Source of the DNA: an uncultured bacterium
GTDB taxonomy: Bacteria; Bacillota; Clostridia; Lachnospirales; Lachnospiraceae
Reading direction: 5' to 3'
DNA length: 64,000 nucleotides
NCBI GenBank assembly: GCA_947073545.1
Contig: CAMTMP010000010.1
Coordinates: forward strand, 1 to 64,000
This document shows, in pieces, positions 16,471 through 24,610 of this stretch. Below the pieces are notes generated by a model. It made no database searches. It saw only the letters and a program-made list of their open reading frames with translations, and had not been told where the DNA came from. Every line of letters begins with the position of its first letter. Within the stretch, counting starts at the first letter, position 1. Position numbers and translations under genes: made by a program.

Positions 16471-16505
16471 GAAGTGCCGTGTGGGTTCAAGTCCCACCAC
16501 CAGCA
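16471..16505 (+). other. Attachment-site candidate: 3' fragment of a tRNA-Leu gene
   Basis: GTGGG-TTCAAGT-CCCAC (16481-16497) is a perfect T-arm, followed by CACCAGC and discriminator A, the 3' acceptor strand. No matching 5' acceptor (GCTGGTG), D-arm or anticodon arm precedes it. The CCGTGTGGGTTCAAGTCCC sequence is typical of clostridial tRNA-Leu. It is the duplicated 3' end left by integration, so the intact tRNA should lie at the other end of the element, left of the window. Confidence 0.65.
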
Positions 16506-16525
16506 TTGATAAAAAGTTTGGAATA

Positions 16526-16585
16526 ATATGCTCCTCATATGGTAGATAATGGAAATAATCCAAAACTATCATATGAGGAGCATAT
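16526..16585 (+). promoter_or_regulatory. 20-bp hairpin whose 3' arm contains a ribosome-binding site
   Basis: ATATGCTCCTCATATGGTAG (16526-16545) pairs with 16566-16585 with a single G-T wobble, leaving a 20-base loop. The GAGGAG in the 3' arm is the Shine-Dalgarno of the ATG at 16588, so the folded form would hide it. There is no T run, which argues against a simple terminator. Confidence 0.6.
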
Positions 16586-16587
16586 CT

Positions 16588-16743
16588 ATGTCTAAAAGAA
16601 TACACACAAAAGAACGGGCGTCACACCAGTCGAAGGAACTTTCGGGAAATTCCTTTGCGGTGGGCAGTCCAAACCATGTAATCCGTAAAACCAGCCAGTA
16701 TAGAAGAAAGGAAAGAAGTCGATGCCTAATATCAGTGTACTAA
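16588..16743 (+). CDS. Short leader-like peptide before the sulfatase maturase
   Basis: The 51-codon frame starts 2 bases after the hairpin that contains its GAGGAG site and overlaps the maturase start by 22 bases. The product is basic and Ser/Arg-rich (MSKRIHTKERASHQSKEL), with one Cys and no core-peptide pattern. Its role may be translational coupling or a leader. It may also be a fragment created by the integration event. Confidence 0.35.
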   Translation: MSKRIHTKERASHQSKELSGNSFAVGSPNHVIRKTSQYRRKERSRCLISVY

Positions 16744-17840
16744 TCAAACCCGCTTCGGGGATGTGTAATCTGCAGTGCAAGTACTGCTTTTACTGTGATG
16801 AAACAAAGAACAGGGAAGTGGAATCTTATGGATTTATGGAGGAGGAAACGCTAGAGAAGGTTATACGGAAAGCTTTGGACTTTTCGGATACGGCATGTAC
16901 GATTGCCTATCAGGGAGGAGAGCCTTTTTTACGGGGACTTGATTTCTTTAAAAAATCGGTAGACCTGCAAAAAAAATATAATACTAAGGGCATAAAAATA
17001 GCAAATGCCATCCAGACAAACGGAGTCTGTCTGGATGAAGAATGGGCAAAATTTTTAAAGGAAAATCAATTTCTTGTGGGAATTTCCCTAGACGGTATTA
17101 TGTTTACCCATGATTCTTTCCGGGTTGACAAACAGGGGCAGGGAACCTTTGAACGGGTGATGGAGGGGATTGCGCTGTTGAAAAAGTATAATGTGGATTT
17201 CAACATTCTGACAGTGGTGAATGCAGCAACGGCTAAGAAAATAACACAGATTTATGATTATTATAAACAAAACGGCTTTATGTATCTGCAGTTTATTCCC
17301 TGTCTGAATCCGTTGGGAATGGAAAAGGAGCGTTTTCCCCATACGCTTACGCCCAAAGTTTACGGACATTTTCTGAAAACACTGTTTGATTTGTGGTATA
17401 ACGATTTAAAAAAAGGAGTCATTGTGCATATCCAGCAGTTTGAAGAGTATGTCAGAATGCTTCTTCTCATGCAGCCGGATGTATGCGGCATGAGCGGTAT
17501 ATGCTCTTGCCAGAACGTGGTGGAAGCTGACGGAGGCGTTTATCCGTGCGATTTTTATGTGCTGGATGAATACAAGCTGGGCAGTTTAAACCGGCATTCT
17601 TTTGAAGAAATTCATGAAAGAAGAAAAGAACTCCATTTTGTAGAAGATTCAGCAATTATGCAGGAGGATTGTAAAAAATGTAAGTACGCGCCCATATGCA
17701 GGGGCGGATGCAGAAGGCACCGGGTGGCCGCAAACGGTCAAAACCCTAAGAATTATTTTTGTGAGTCATATTATGCATTTTTTGACTATTCGATGAGCAG
17801 ATTGGAGGAGGCAGCAGCTTTTTATCAGAAAAATCACTAA
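16722..17840 (+). CDS. Anaerobic sulfatase-maturating enzyme (radical SAM/SPASM)
   Basis: anSME converts the active-site Cys or Ser of sulfatases to formylglycine. At 372 residues it matches the clostridial enzyme in length and layout: C15-x3-C19-x2-C22 (CNLQCKYC), AYQGGEP, NAIQTNGVCLDEEW, and a SPASM region with CGMSGICSCQ, GGVYPCDFYVLDEYKLG and CKKCKYAPICRGGCRRHR, which hold two auxiliary clusters. The only sulfatase in the window (21186) has a Cys-type motif and is the obvious substrate. AAAGGAAAG precedes the ATG. Confidence 0.93.
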   Translation: MPNISVLIKPASGMCNLQCKYCFYCDETKNREVESYGFMEEETLEKVIRKALDFSDTACTIAYQGGEPFLRGLDFFKKSVDLQKKYNTKGIKIANAIQTNGVCLDEEWAKFLKENQFLVGISLDGIMFTHDSFRVDKQGQGTFERVMEGIALLKKYNVDFNILTVVNAATAKKITQIYDYYKQNGFMYLQFIPCLNPLGMEKERFPHTLTPKVYGHFLKTLFDLWYNDLKKGVIVHIQQFEEYVRMLLLMQPDVCGMSGICSCQNVVEADGGVYPCDFYVLDEYKLGSLNRHSFEEIHERRKELHFVEDSAIMQEDCKKCKYAPICRGGCRRHRVAANGQNPKNYFCESYYAFFDYSMSRLEEAAAFYQKNH

Positions 17841-17918
17841 TTTTTTTTGGTGAATTAGACAGGATTTGTAAAAATTAGCCTATTTCGTACAACTTTTTAA
17901 ACTACTAGACAAAACTTG

Positions 17919-17948
17919 TTGAGAGAGAAAATCAAAATATGCTATATT
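17919..17948 (+). promoter_or_regulatory. Promoter of the transporter-sulfatase operon
   Basis: TTGAGA (17919-17924), an 18-base spacer and TATATT (17943-17948) lie about 66 bases upstream of the binding-protein start. An ACAA-AAC-TTGT inverted repeat just upstream could be the operator for the regulator encoded at 22550, but this is only a guess. Confidence 0.55.
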
Positions 17949-18014
17949 GAAATCACATCAGAGATGTGCGAAAAACTGCAGGGATCGTAAAATTATGAAA
18001 AAGGAGATGTGAAG

Positions 18015-18980
18015 ATGAAAAAAAGAATTTTAAGCGCTGTTTTGACTCTCACCATGGCAGTAGGACTGCTGACGGGATGTGGAGGAAGCAAAACTGCAAG
18101 CTGGACAGTCACCTGTCCGTGGGCGCCTTCAGGCGTTGCGGCAATGGTAAGCCAGAAGGCAGCTTCCATGTCAACGAACTATTCCGAGAATATTATTCTG
18201 GTAGCCGATGCAATCAAGGGTGATGCGGCTACGGTTAATACTTGGGTGGCTGATACGAAAGCGGATGATACGGAACTGGTATTTGCAGGAGAAGGTTTAT
18301 TTTCGATCACTTCGATTTTAGACCCGGCCAAACTGCAATTTACATACGACGATTTCGTTTTTGTAGAGAATTTATATTCATCCGTGTTTGTAATGTCCGC
18401 AGATGCAAGCCTTAACATCAACGGCATGAGTGATTTGGAAGCTTATCTGGCAAGTGCGGATGAGATCAGCGTGGCAGCAAACGGCGCAACAAGTTCGGAA
18501 GCATTTTTGGCGGCAGCGCTTTTCGGCTCTATGGGCTATGGCGAGAAATTAAAGATCACGCCTTATAGTTCGGCAGCAGAAGCGGCGCAGGCAGTGGCAA
18601 GAGGAGAAACCAGCTTTGCAGTTTCCCACCAGTCACAGATATTGGAAACCTATCAGCAGGGTGGTGTTACCATCGTTTGTGCGTTTGACGGTGATGATAT
18701 AACAGACGGCGAGTTCGCAGGCGTTGAAGGTGTAGGAAAGTATGGATATCCTTATTTCCGTAACCGCTGCTTTGTTCTTGCCCGCTCTGGCACCAAGGCT
18801 GAAACGGTAAGCGAGCTTAAGAAACTTTATGATGATATTCTTGCAGACGGTGAAATGGCATCCTGGCTGAGTGATACGATGATGCTTGAAGTGGATACTA
18901 TGAGCGAGCAGGATGTTCAGAACCATATCCAGAATGTTCAGGACATTGTAAATGAATATTATGATATCGTAGTAAACTAA
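18015..18980 (+). CDS. tctC: TctC-type substrate-binding lipoprotein
   Basis: The extracytoplasmic receptor of a tripartite tricarboxylate transporter. It has an N-terminal lipoprotein signal (KKRILSAVLTLTMAVGLLTGC) with a lipobox ending at Cys, then a two-lobe periplasmic-binding fold of about 300 residues. The start at 18015 is chosen because AAGGAG sits 8 bases upstream. The family binds small carboxylates such as citrate. Context with a sulfatase and its maturase points to an acidic or sulfated ligand here. A hairpin after the gene may favour higher expression than the membrane subunits. Confidence 0.85.
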   Translation: MKKRILSAVLTLTMAVGLLTGCGGSKTASWTVTCPWAPSGVAAMVSQKAASMSTNYSENIILVADAIKGDAATVNTWVADTKADDTELVFAGEGLFSITSILDPAKLQFTYDDFVFVENLYSSVFVMSADASLNINGMSDLEAYLASADEISVAANGATSSEAFLAAALFGSMGYGEKLKITPYSSAAEAAQAVARGETSFAVSHQSQILETYQQGGVTIVCAFDGDDITDGEFAGVEGVGKYGYPYFRNRCFVLARSGTKAETVSELKKLYDDILADGEMASWLSDTMMLEVDTMSEQDVQNHIQNVQDIVNEYYDIVVN

Positions 18981-18994
18981 TCGAACCTTTTCAT

Positions 18995-19033
18995 AGGATG
19001 GACAGGACCAGATAGGACTGCCCATCCTCTTTT
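18995..19033 (+). terminator. Intercistronic hairpin, attenuating terminator
   Basis: AGGATGG (18995-19001) pairs with CCATCCT (19022-19028), extended inward by CAG/CTG and followed by CTTTTC. It lies between tctC and tctB, a usual position for partial termination below a binding-protein gene. Confidence 0.65.
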
Positions 19034-19129
19034 CATTCAATGAGACGATTCGCTAAGCGTATCGCGCCTGATTTAATGGGGCGCTCTCTATGGAGTGTCT
19101 GGTTATTTCATATGGAAAGGAGTTTGGGT

Positions 19130-19657
19130 ATGAGAGAGAAGGAAAGCTGGATGGACCGGCTGGATAAAAAAAGAGATGAGATAGATGAGAAACTTGCCAA
19201 AAAGGAGATAAATCTGCCCATAGAATTTATTGCAGGAATTGTATTTTTGGTGCTTGGACTGGTAGTCTTGCTGATAATGCCGAGTCAGGTACCGGTATCG
19301 GACACAGATGTGGTCAACGGCCGCGTGTTCCCGAAGCTGCTTATGGTAGTTATGATGATTTTCAGCGGTGTGCTTTTGCTGAAAGAATTGTACAATGTCT
19401 ATGTAAAAAAGCGTCCATGGACGACAAAGACAGTGAATTTACTGATCGAGGTAAAAGCGCTGGAGATTCTGGCTATTTTGCTGCTGACTTACGTGATCTG
19501 CCGGGTTACAGATTTATTTGTGATAGGAGCAATTTTCTGCTGTCTGGGATTTCTGGTTTACTTCCGCTGCCGTAAGAAAAGTTATTACGCCATTACGCTG
19601 ACAGCGGCAGTACTGATTTGGGCAGCGTTCTGTTTCGGGCTGAACGTGAGCTTTTAG
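19130..19657 (+). CDS. tctB: TctB-type small membrane subunit
   Basis: A 175-residue protein with a charged N-terminal helix (MDRLDKKRDEIDEKLAKKE) and four predicted membrane segments: FIAGIVFLVLGLVVLLI, LLMVVMMIFSGVLLL, LEILAILLLTYVI and ITLTAAVLIWAAF. This is the size and layout of TctB, the small integral subunit. The ATG at 19130 has AAGGAG 7 bases upstream. It is 18 bases from tctA. Confidence 0.82.
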   Translation: MREKESWMDRLDKKRDEIDEKLAKKEINLPIEFIAGIVFLVLGLVVLLIMPSQVPVSDTDVVNGRVFPKLLMVVMMIFSGVLLLKELYNVYVKKRPWTTKTVNLLIEVKALEILAILLLTYVICRVTDLFVIGAIFCCLGFLVYFRCRKKSYYAITLTAAVLIWAAFCFGLNVSF

Positions 19658-19675
19658 GAAAGGGGGTTATAGAGT

Positions 19676-21172
19676 ATGTTAGAATTTATTGGTCCGGCTT
19701 TGGAGCATTTGTTTACACTGGAAAACTTCCTCTGGATGAATCTTGGCGTATTTATCGGTTCGGTATTCGCCGCGGTTCCAGGGCTTACGGTAATTCTTTG
19801 TGTTATTCTGTTCCTGCCATTTACATATAAGATGACGGCCATTCCGGGTATGATGTTCCTGCTGGGTATTTACTGTGCCGGGGGATATGGGGGAAGCGTA
19901 TCTGCCATATTGATTAATACACCGGGAACGCCCCATGCGGCGGCTACGATGATGGACGGACATCCCCTTTCCCAAAAAGGACGTACAAAGGCGGCGCTTA
20001 AAATTGCGCTGTATGCGTCTACTTTCGGCGGGGTATTTTCCGCACTGATGCTTTTATTCTTAGGACCGCAGGTGGCGGAGGTTGCCGCCCAGCTTGGCAC
20101 GGCGGAATATTTTATGGTGTGTCTGTTTGGTCTGACCATTATTGCCGGTGTCTCCGGGAAAAGTATGATCAAAGGTATTATCGCTGCCTGTGTGGGGCTT
20201 TTGATTTCCTGTATTGGGGCAGATCCCATGACAAGCTATGACAGATTTACGCTTGGAATACCCCGTTTATATCTGGGGCTGGATCTGGCCATCTGCCTGA
20301 TCGGACTTTTTGCTCTTGTGGAAATTCTGGCAAAGGCAGAAAAGAAGCCGGGGCCGCTTATTCTGGATGCCGAGAAGATGCATGATAATGGCAAGATATC
20401 GAAAGAGGAATATAAAAGGTTACTGCGGCCTACACTGCTGTCATCTATCATAGGCGTTATGGTAGGCATTATTCCGGGAACCGGCGCTTCGGAAGCATCC
20501 TGGTTCAGTTATGACAGGGCAAAGGCGATGTCCAAACATAAGGAAGAATTTGGACATGGGTCCGTAGAAGGTATCGCAGCCGCGGAGGCGGCTAATAATG
20601 CGGTAACCGGTGCAACGCTGATTCCGCTTTTGACCATGGGTATTCCCGGTGACGGAACAGTGGCAATTATGCTTTCTGCCCTTATGATCAACGGCCTGAA
20701 TCCGGGGCTGAGCCTGTTTACGACACAGGGCGATATCATGTATGCCATTATGATTGGACTGATATTCGTAAATTTATTTATGCTTTTACAGGGGAGTTTT
20801 CTGACAAAACTTTTTGCCAAGGTGGTATCCATCCCGCAGGAGATTTTGACACCGATCATCGTTCTTTTCTGCTTTGCCGGCGCCTATTCGGTGAACAAGA
20901 ATTATTTTGATGTGGGAGTGGCGCTGATTTTTGCAATTATTGCATGGCTGCTGCGCAAACTGGAAATGCCGGCGGTGCCTATTTTGTTAGGAATGGTACT
21001 GGGAAATATGACGGAAACGAATTTCCGCCGCGCCCTGCTGATATCGAATGGAAATCCTGCCATTTTTGTAAGCAGCATTTATTGTATCATTTTCATAGTA
21101 CTGACTGTCCTTGCTGTGGCAACGCTTATAAGAAGCAAGATGAAGGAAGCAAAGGCAGGCATAAAAAAATAG
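19676..21172 (+). CDS. tctA: TctA-type large membrane subunit
   Basis: A 498-residue protein with about twelve membrane segments, the main permease of the tripartite tricarboxylate transporter. Family landmarks are GVFIGSVFAAVPGLTVIL, the INTPGTPHAAATMMDGHPL loop and IPGTGASEASWFSYDRAKAM with the conserved acidic loop. The substrate path uses ion gradients rather than ATP. It is followed after 13 bases by the sulfatase, so uptake and desulfation are co-expressed. Confidence 0.92.
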   Translation: MLEFIGPALEHLFTLENFLWMNLGVFIGSVFAAVPGLTVILCVILFLPFTYKMTAIPGMMFLLGIYCAGGYGGSVSAILINTPGTPHAAATMMDGHPLSQKGRTKAALKIALYASTFGGVFSALMLLFLGPQVAEVAAQLGTAEYFMVCLFGLTIIAGVSGKSMIKGIIAACVGLLISCIGADPMTSYDRFTLGIPRLYLGLDLAICLIGLFALVEILAKAEKKPGPLILDAEKMHDNGKISKEEYKRLLRPTLLSSIIGVMVGIIPGTGASEASWFSYDRAKAMSKHKEEFGHGSVEGIAAAEAANNAVTGATLIPLLTMGIPGDGTVAIMLSALMINGLNPGLSLFTTQGDIMYAIMIGLIFVNLFMLLQGSFLTKLFAKVVSIPQEILTPIIVLFCFAGAYSVNKNYFDVGVALIFAIIAWLLRKLEMPAVPILLGMVLGNMTETNFRRALLISNGNPAIFVSSIYCIIFIVLTVLAVATLIRSKMKEAKAGIKK

Positions 21173-21185
21173 TGGAGGAAAGTTT

Positions 21186-22538
21186 ATGGCTTATAATATA
21201 ATATTTTATTTTACAGATCAGCAAAGGGCAGATACCTGTGGATGCTTCGGACAGCCGTTAAATATTACGCCGAACCTTGACCGCCTGGCGGCAGAAGGAG
21301 TAAAATTTGATTATGCATTCTCGCCCCAGCCTGTCTGCGGCCCCTGCCGTGCACTGTTCCAGACAGGGAAATATCCTACGGAAACGGGATGCTTCCGCAA
21401 CAATGTTATGCTGCCGGACAATATTAAAACATTGGCAGATTACATAGAAGAAGCAGGATATGAGACGGCATATATCGGTAAGTGGCATCTGGCAAGTGAC
21501 GGGGAATTGGAAAAGCCGCCGACGATTGACCATACGATTACCCCTATTCCCCGTGAATTGAGAGGGGGATATACCGGATTCTGGCGTACTGCCGACGTAT
21601 TGGAATTCACTTCCCACGGTTATGACGGTTATGTATTTGACGAAAACAATAACCGGATCGATTTTAAGGGATACCGTGCAGACTGCATTACGGACCTTGC
21701 TCTTGATTTTTTTGATGAAAGGGATACCGAAAAGCCGTTTTTCATGACCATATCCCATATTGAGCCTCATCACCAGAATGACAGAAAACATTATGAAGGG
21801 CCGGAAGGATCGAAAGAAAAGTTTAAAGACTACATACTGCCGGAAGATTTGAAGGCATTAAAAGGGGATGCGGAAATTGAATATCCTGATTATCTGGGAG
21901 CATGTGAGAACCTGGACGAGAATTTAGGCAGACTGGTTGAAAAGTTAAAAGAGAAAAACCTGTATGATAATACGATTATCATTTTTGCATCCGACCATGG
22001 TTCCCACTTCAAGACAAGGAACCGGGACAGCCACTTAAATGGTTATGACGATTATAAGCGTTCCTGCCACGACGCATGTCTCAGAGTGCCCCTTGTTATT
22101 GCCGGAGGCCCTTATAAAGGGGGCGTGGCAGTGGAGGAGCTGGTGAGCACGGAGAGCCTTCCAAAGACGATTCTTGCTATGGCGGGCGTGGATGTGGGAG
22201 AGGCCATGATAGGCGAAAACCTTCTGCACGTGGTGGAAAAGAAAGACAAAGAACGGCCGAACCAGATTTTTGCGCAGATTTCCGAGAGCAGAGTGGGAAG
22301 ATGTGTCAGGACGCCGAGGTATACGTATTCCGTATATGCGCCGGGAGTGAATGGCGGCGAGGCGGCATCATCGGATGTTTATGCGGATGATTTCCTGTAT
22401 GATATGGAGAAAGATCCGTATCAGTTAAACAATGTGGTTGCTGATCCAGATTATGCAGATGTGAAAGCAGATATGAGAAAACGCCTGCTTGACTGGATAG
22501 AAAAAGCAGAAGGAAAAAGACCTGCAATTACGGATTAA
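21186..22538 (+). CDS. Type I sulfatase (Cys-type, formylglycine-dependent)
   Basis: The 450-residue alkaline-phosphatase-fold hydrolase cleaves sulfate esters. The modification motif C51-G-P-C-R55 followed by ALFQTGKYPTETG matches CxPxR. The metal ligands DQQRAD near the N-terminus and FASDHGSH near 270 are present, as are GKWHL and HIEPHHQND. There is no signal peptide, so it acts in the cytoplasm on an imported substrate, consistent with the transporter genes before it and the radical SAM maturase at 16722. A phosphonate-hydrolase-like activity is possible but less likely. Confidence 0.92.
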   Translation: MAYNIIFYFTDQQRADTCGCFGQPLNITPNLDRLAAEGVKFDYAFSPQPVCGPCRALFQTGKYPTETGCFRNNVMLPDNIKTLADYIEEAGYETAYIGKWHLASDGELEKPPTIDHTITPIPRELRGGYTGFWRTADVLEFTSHGYDGYVFDENNNRIDFKGYRADCITDLALDFFDERDTEKPFFMTISHIEPHHQNDRKHYEGPEGSKEKFKDYILPEDLKALKGDAEIEYPDYLGACENLDENLGRLVEKLKEKNLYDNTIIIFASDHGSHFKTRNRDSHLNGYDDYKRSCHDACLRVPLVIAGGPYKGGVAVEELVSTESLPKTILAMAGVDVGEAMIGENLLHVVEKKDKERPNQIFAQISESRVGRCVRTPRYTYSVYAPGVNGGEAASSDVYADDFLYDMEKDPYQLNNVVADPDYADVKADMRKRLLDWIEKAEGKRPAITD

Positions 22539-22549
22539 GGAGTTGTAAT

Positions 22550-23662
22550 ATGGGAGCTTTGGATAAAAAATCAGAGCAGACATATCTTTGGTTACGTTCT
22601 TATATCGATGAGAATAAGTTTGCGGATAATTCCAAACTCCCATCCGAAAATGTCTTAAGCCACCGACTGAAAGTGAGCCGGGAAACGGTCCGCACTGCGC
22701 TTGCCAGACTGGATCAGGAGGGCCTGATCAGAAAGGTAAGAGGAAGCGGAACATACATAAATAAGGAAGTAGCCCTGACCAAGGAACTGGGAGGCAGCAA
22801 TGGCAACATTAAAGTGGGGCTGGTACTGCAGGGACAGGACAGGAAGGCCAATTCTGCCTTGATAGACGGTATCCGGAGTGTGCTGCATGCAGATGAGGTT
22901 GAACTTCGCATTTTTCTCACGGACAATAAATTTGCCAATGAACGGCGCTGCCTTCTGACAGTCGTGCATCAGGATTTTCAGGGATTTATTGTGGACGGCG
23001 TGAAAGCAAGCCTGCTGAATCCAAATCTGGACTGTTATAAGCAGATATACCAGAAAAATATACCGGTTATTTTCTATAATAACTATTATAAGGATTTAGA
23101 CTATCCCCGTGTGATCAGCAATGATAAGCAGTGCGCAGACAGACTTCTTGGACTTTTGATTAAGGCAGGACACAGACATATAGCCGGAATTTTTATTTAT
23201 GACAATTACCAGAGTATTGAGAAGTTTCAGGGAATGGCCAAAGCGCTTAGAAGACACGAAGTGGAATTACAGGACGACTATATTAAATGGTGTATATCCA
23301 ATGGGGCCCATGATGACCGTTTTATCCACTCCATAGAAAAGTTTCTAAAAGGTATTCCCCGCTGTACGGCGATTGTCTGCTGTAATTATATGATTTACCG
23401 GCTGGTAAGACAGGCATTAAGGGAACAGGGGAAAAGGGTTCCGGAGGATTATTCCATCATCTGCTTTGATTATTCAGGCGATGACTGGGAGCAGGAAGGC
23501 GTTACCTGTTCTATTCACCAGGGATACCAGATTGGACAGGAAGTGGCTTCGCGGCTCTTGAAAATGATTGAGCGCAGGCAGTGTAAAGGGCAGGATTATT
23601 CTTGCATTATGCCTCCCCAAATTTATAAAGGGCGTTCCATTATGCAAATAGGAAAAAAATAA
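22550..23662 (+). CDS. GntR-type HTH with LacI-like ligand domain
   Basis: Residues 1-75 are a GntR winged helix (KLPSENVLSHRLKVSRETVRTALARLDQEGLIRKVRGSGTYI). Residues 90-365 form a periplasmic-binding-like sensor (NIKVGLVLQG, VISNDKQCADRLLGLLIKAGHRHIAGI), the architecture of AraR. It probably controls the operon in which it is the last gene, 11 bases after the sulfatase. The inducer is presumably the transported or desulfated compound. It ends at a strong terminator. Confidence 0.88.
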   Translation: MGALDKKSEQTYLWLRSYIDENKFADNSKLPSENVLSHRLKVSRETVRTALARLDQEGLIRKVRGSGTYINKEVALTKELGGSNGNIKVGLVLQGQDRKANSALIDGIRSVLHADEVELRIFLTDNKFANERRCLLTVVHQDFQGFIVDGVKASLLNPNLDCYKQIYQKNIPVIFYNNYYKDLDYPRVISNDKQCADRLLGLLIKAGHRHIAGIFIYDNYQSIEKFQGMAKALRRHEVELQDDYIKWCISNGAHDDRFIHSIEKFLKGIPRCTAIVCCNYMIYRLVRQALREQGKRVPEDYSIICFDYSGDDWEQEGVTCSIHQGYQIGQEVASRLLKMIERRQCKGQDYSCIMPPQIYKGRSIMQIGKK

Positions 23663-23673
23663 GAATACTACAA

Positions 23674-23704
23674 AATCCCGCAGTTTTGTGCTGCGGGGTT
23701 TTTG
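23674..23704 (+). terminator. Rho-independent terminator of the sulfatase operon
   Basis: The stem CCCGCAG / CTGCGGG with a loop of about 7 bases is followed by GTTTTT. Confidence 0.85.
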
Positions 23705-23782
23705 TACAATAAGCTGTATGAAAGAAGTGCGGCAGCATGGATTTTAGCCAGTGAAACGGCTAGGCGGCACGCAATGTGGAGT

Positions 23783-24331
23783 TTAACAGCCTTTTGGAGG
23801 GAAGGAAGAAGTGACAGCGGAGCAGGACACGGCAGGATTTTGAAAAACGGCATCATTCGGCGGGTGACGGGTAAAGACGAGGAAGCAGGTCAATAGAATG
23901 CATACCGCTGCACACAGCACAAAAGTATAGGATTCCAGCTTTTTTGACAACGTAAGTTTATAGGAAAGCCAAAAGCTGATGAGGATGCTCAGAATAAATA
24001 TACCGATATCCAAAATAAGGTAATTTTTGCCAAGGACAGATGTATAAGCATAATAAAAAAGCGGGATGAGAAGCGTACCTGTTAAGATACCAAAGAACAG
24101 TGCGGAGACGATGGGGGGATATTGGCGTTTCCATTTACCAATCATTATGGCTGCATAGAGCAGCATGGGAAAGAATAATAATTTCATATGTTCCCAGACG
24201 GATTCGTTTACAGGCGTAAAAAGGCCAACGATCGGATGATGTCCGGACCAATCGTAGAGAAAGTGTGAAAGAGTTCCCGTCACTGAGACAAAAAGGATGC
24301 CTATGATAGTGTAGTGTTTTAAATGTTTCAT
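23783..24331 (-). CDS. DUF6512-like integral membrane protein
   Basis: A 182-residue protein with about five hydrophobic segments and the family-like loop HFLYDWSGHHPIVGLFTPVNESVWEHMKLLF. No enzymatic motif is evident. The C-terminal 25 residues (after FTRHPPNDAVFQNP) do not look like the usual ending, so a late frameshift may have altered the tail. Isolated on the minus strand between the sulfatase operon terminator and the MerR gene. Confidence 0.65.
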   Translation of the reverse strand: MKHLKHYTIIGILFVSVTGTLSHFLYDWSGHHPIVGLFTPVNESVWEHMKLLFFPMLLYAAIMIGKWKRQYPPIVSALFFGILTGTLLIPLFYYAYTSVLGKNYLILDIGIFILSILISFWLSYKLTLSKKLESYTFVLCAAVCILLTCFLVFTRHPPNDAVFQNPAVSCSAVTSSFPPKGC

Positions 24332-24549
24332 TGAAAATACTCCATAAATAGTATATGCAGCTATTTATGGGGTATGTAGTATCTGAAACTTATTTTAACG
24401 GAAGAGAAAAGTACTGCGTTTCGTGTTTCTGAAAATTTGCAGCCGAGTGTCCCAACGAGGGAAACATGAAGATAAAGCGTAGAAAGGCCGTCGGTGGCGT
24501 TGACGACTATAATTAGAACTCCAGTTAATCAAATATAATGAAAAAAGTC

Positions 24550-24580
24550 TTGACTCCTACGCAACGTAATAGTTTATATT
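24550..24580 (+). promoter_or_regulatory. MerR-type promoter with 19-bp spacer
   Basis: TTGACT (24550-24555) and TATATT (24575-24580) are separated by 19 bases, the lengthened spacer that MerR-family activators untwist. The spacer holds the dyad TACG-CAA-CGTA, a likely operator. It lies 30 bases upstream of the MerR-family gene, which indicates autoregulation. Confidence 0.75.
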
Positions 24581-24610
24581 GATATTACCGAGAAAATGGA
24601 GGACACGACA

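Noticed and set aside
16526..16585. Terminator of the integrase region
   Set aside because: No T run follows the stem and the 3' arm carries a Shine-Dalgarno placed for ATG 16588; termination cannot be excluded but is not the best reading.
16588..16743. RiPP precursor for the adjacent radical SAM enzyme
   Set aside because: The enzyme is a clear sulfatase maturase with a sulfatase in the same locus, and the short frame has no core-peptide pattern.
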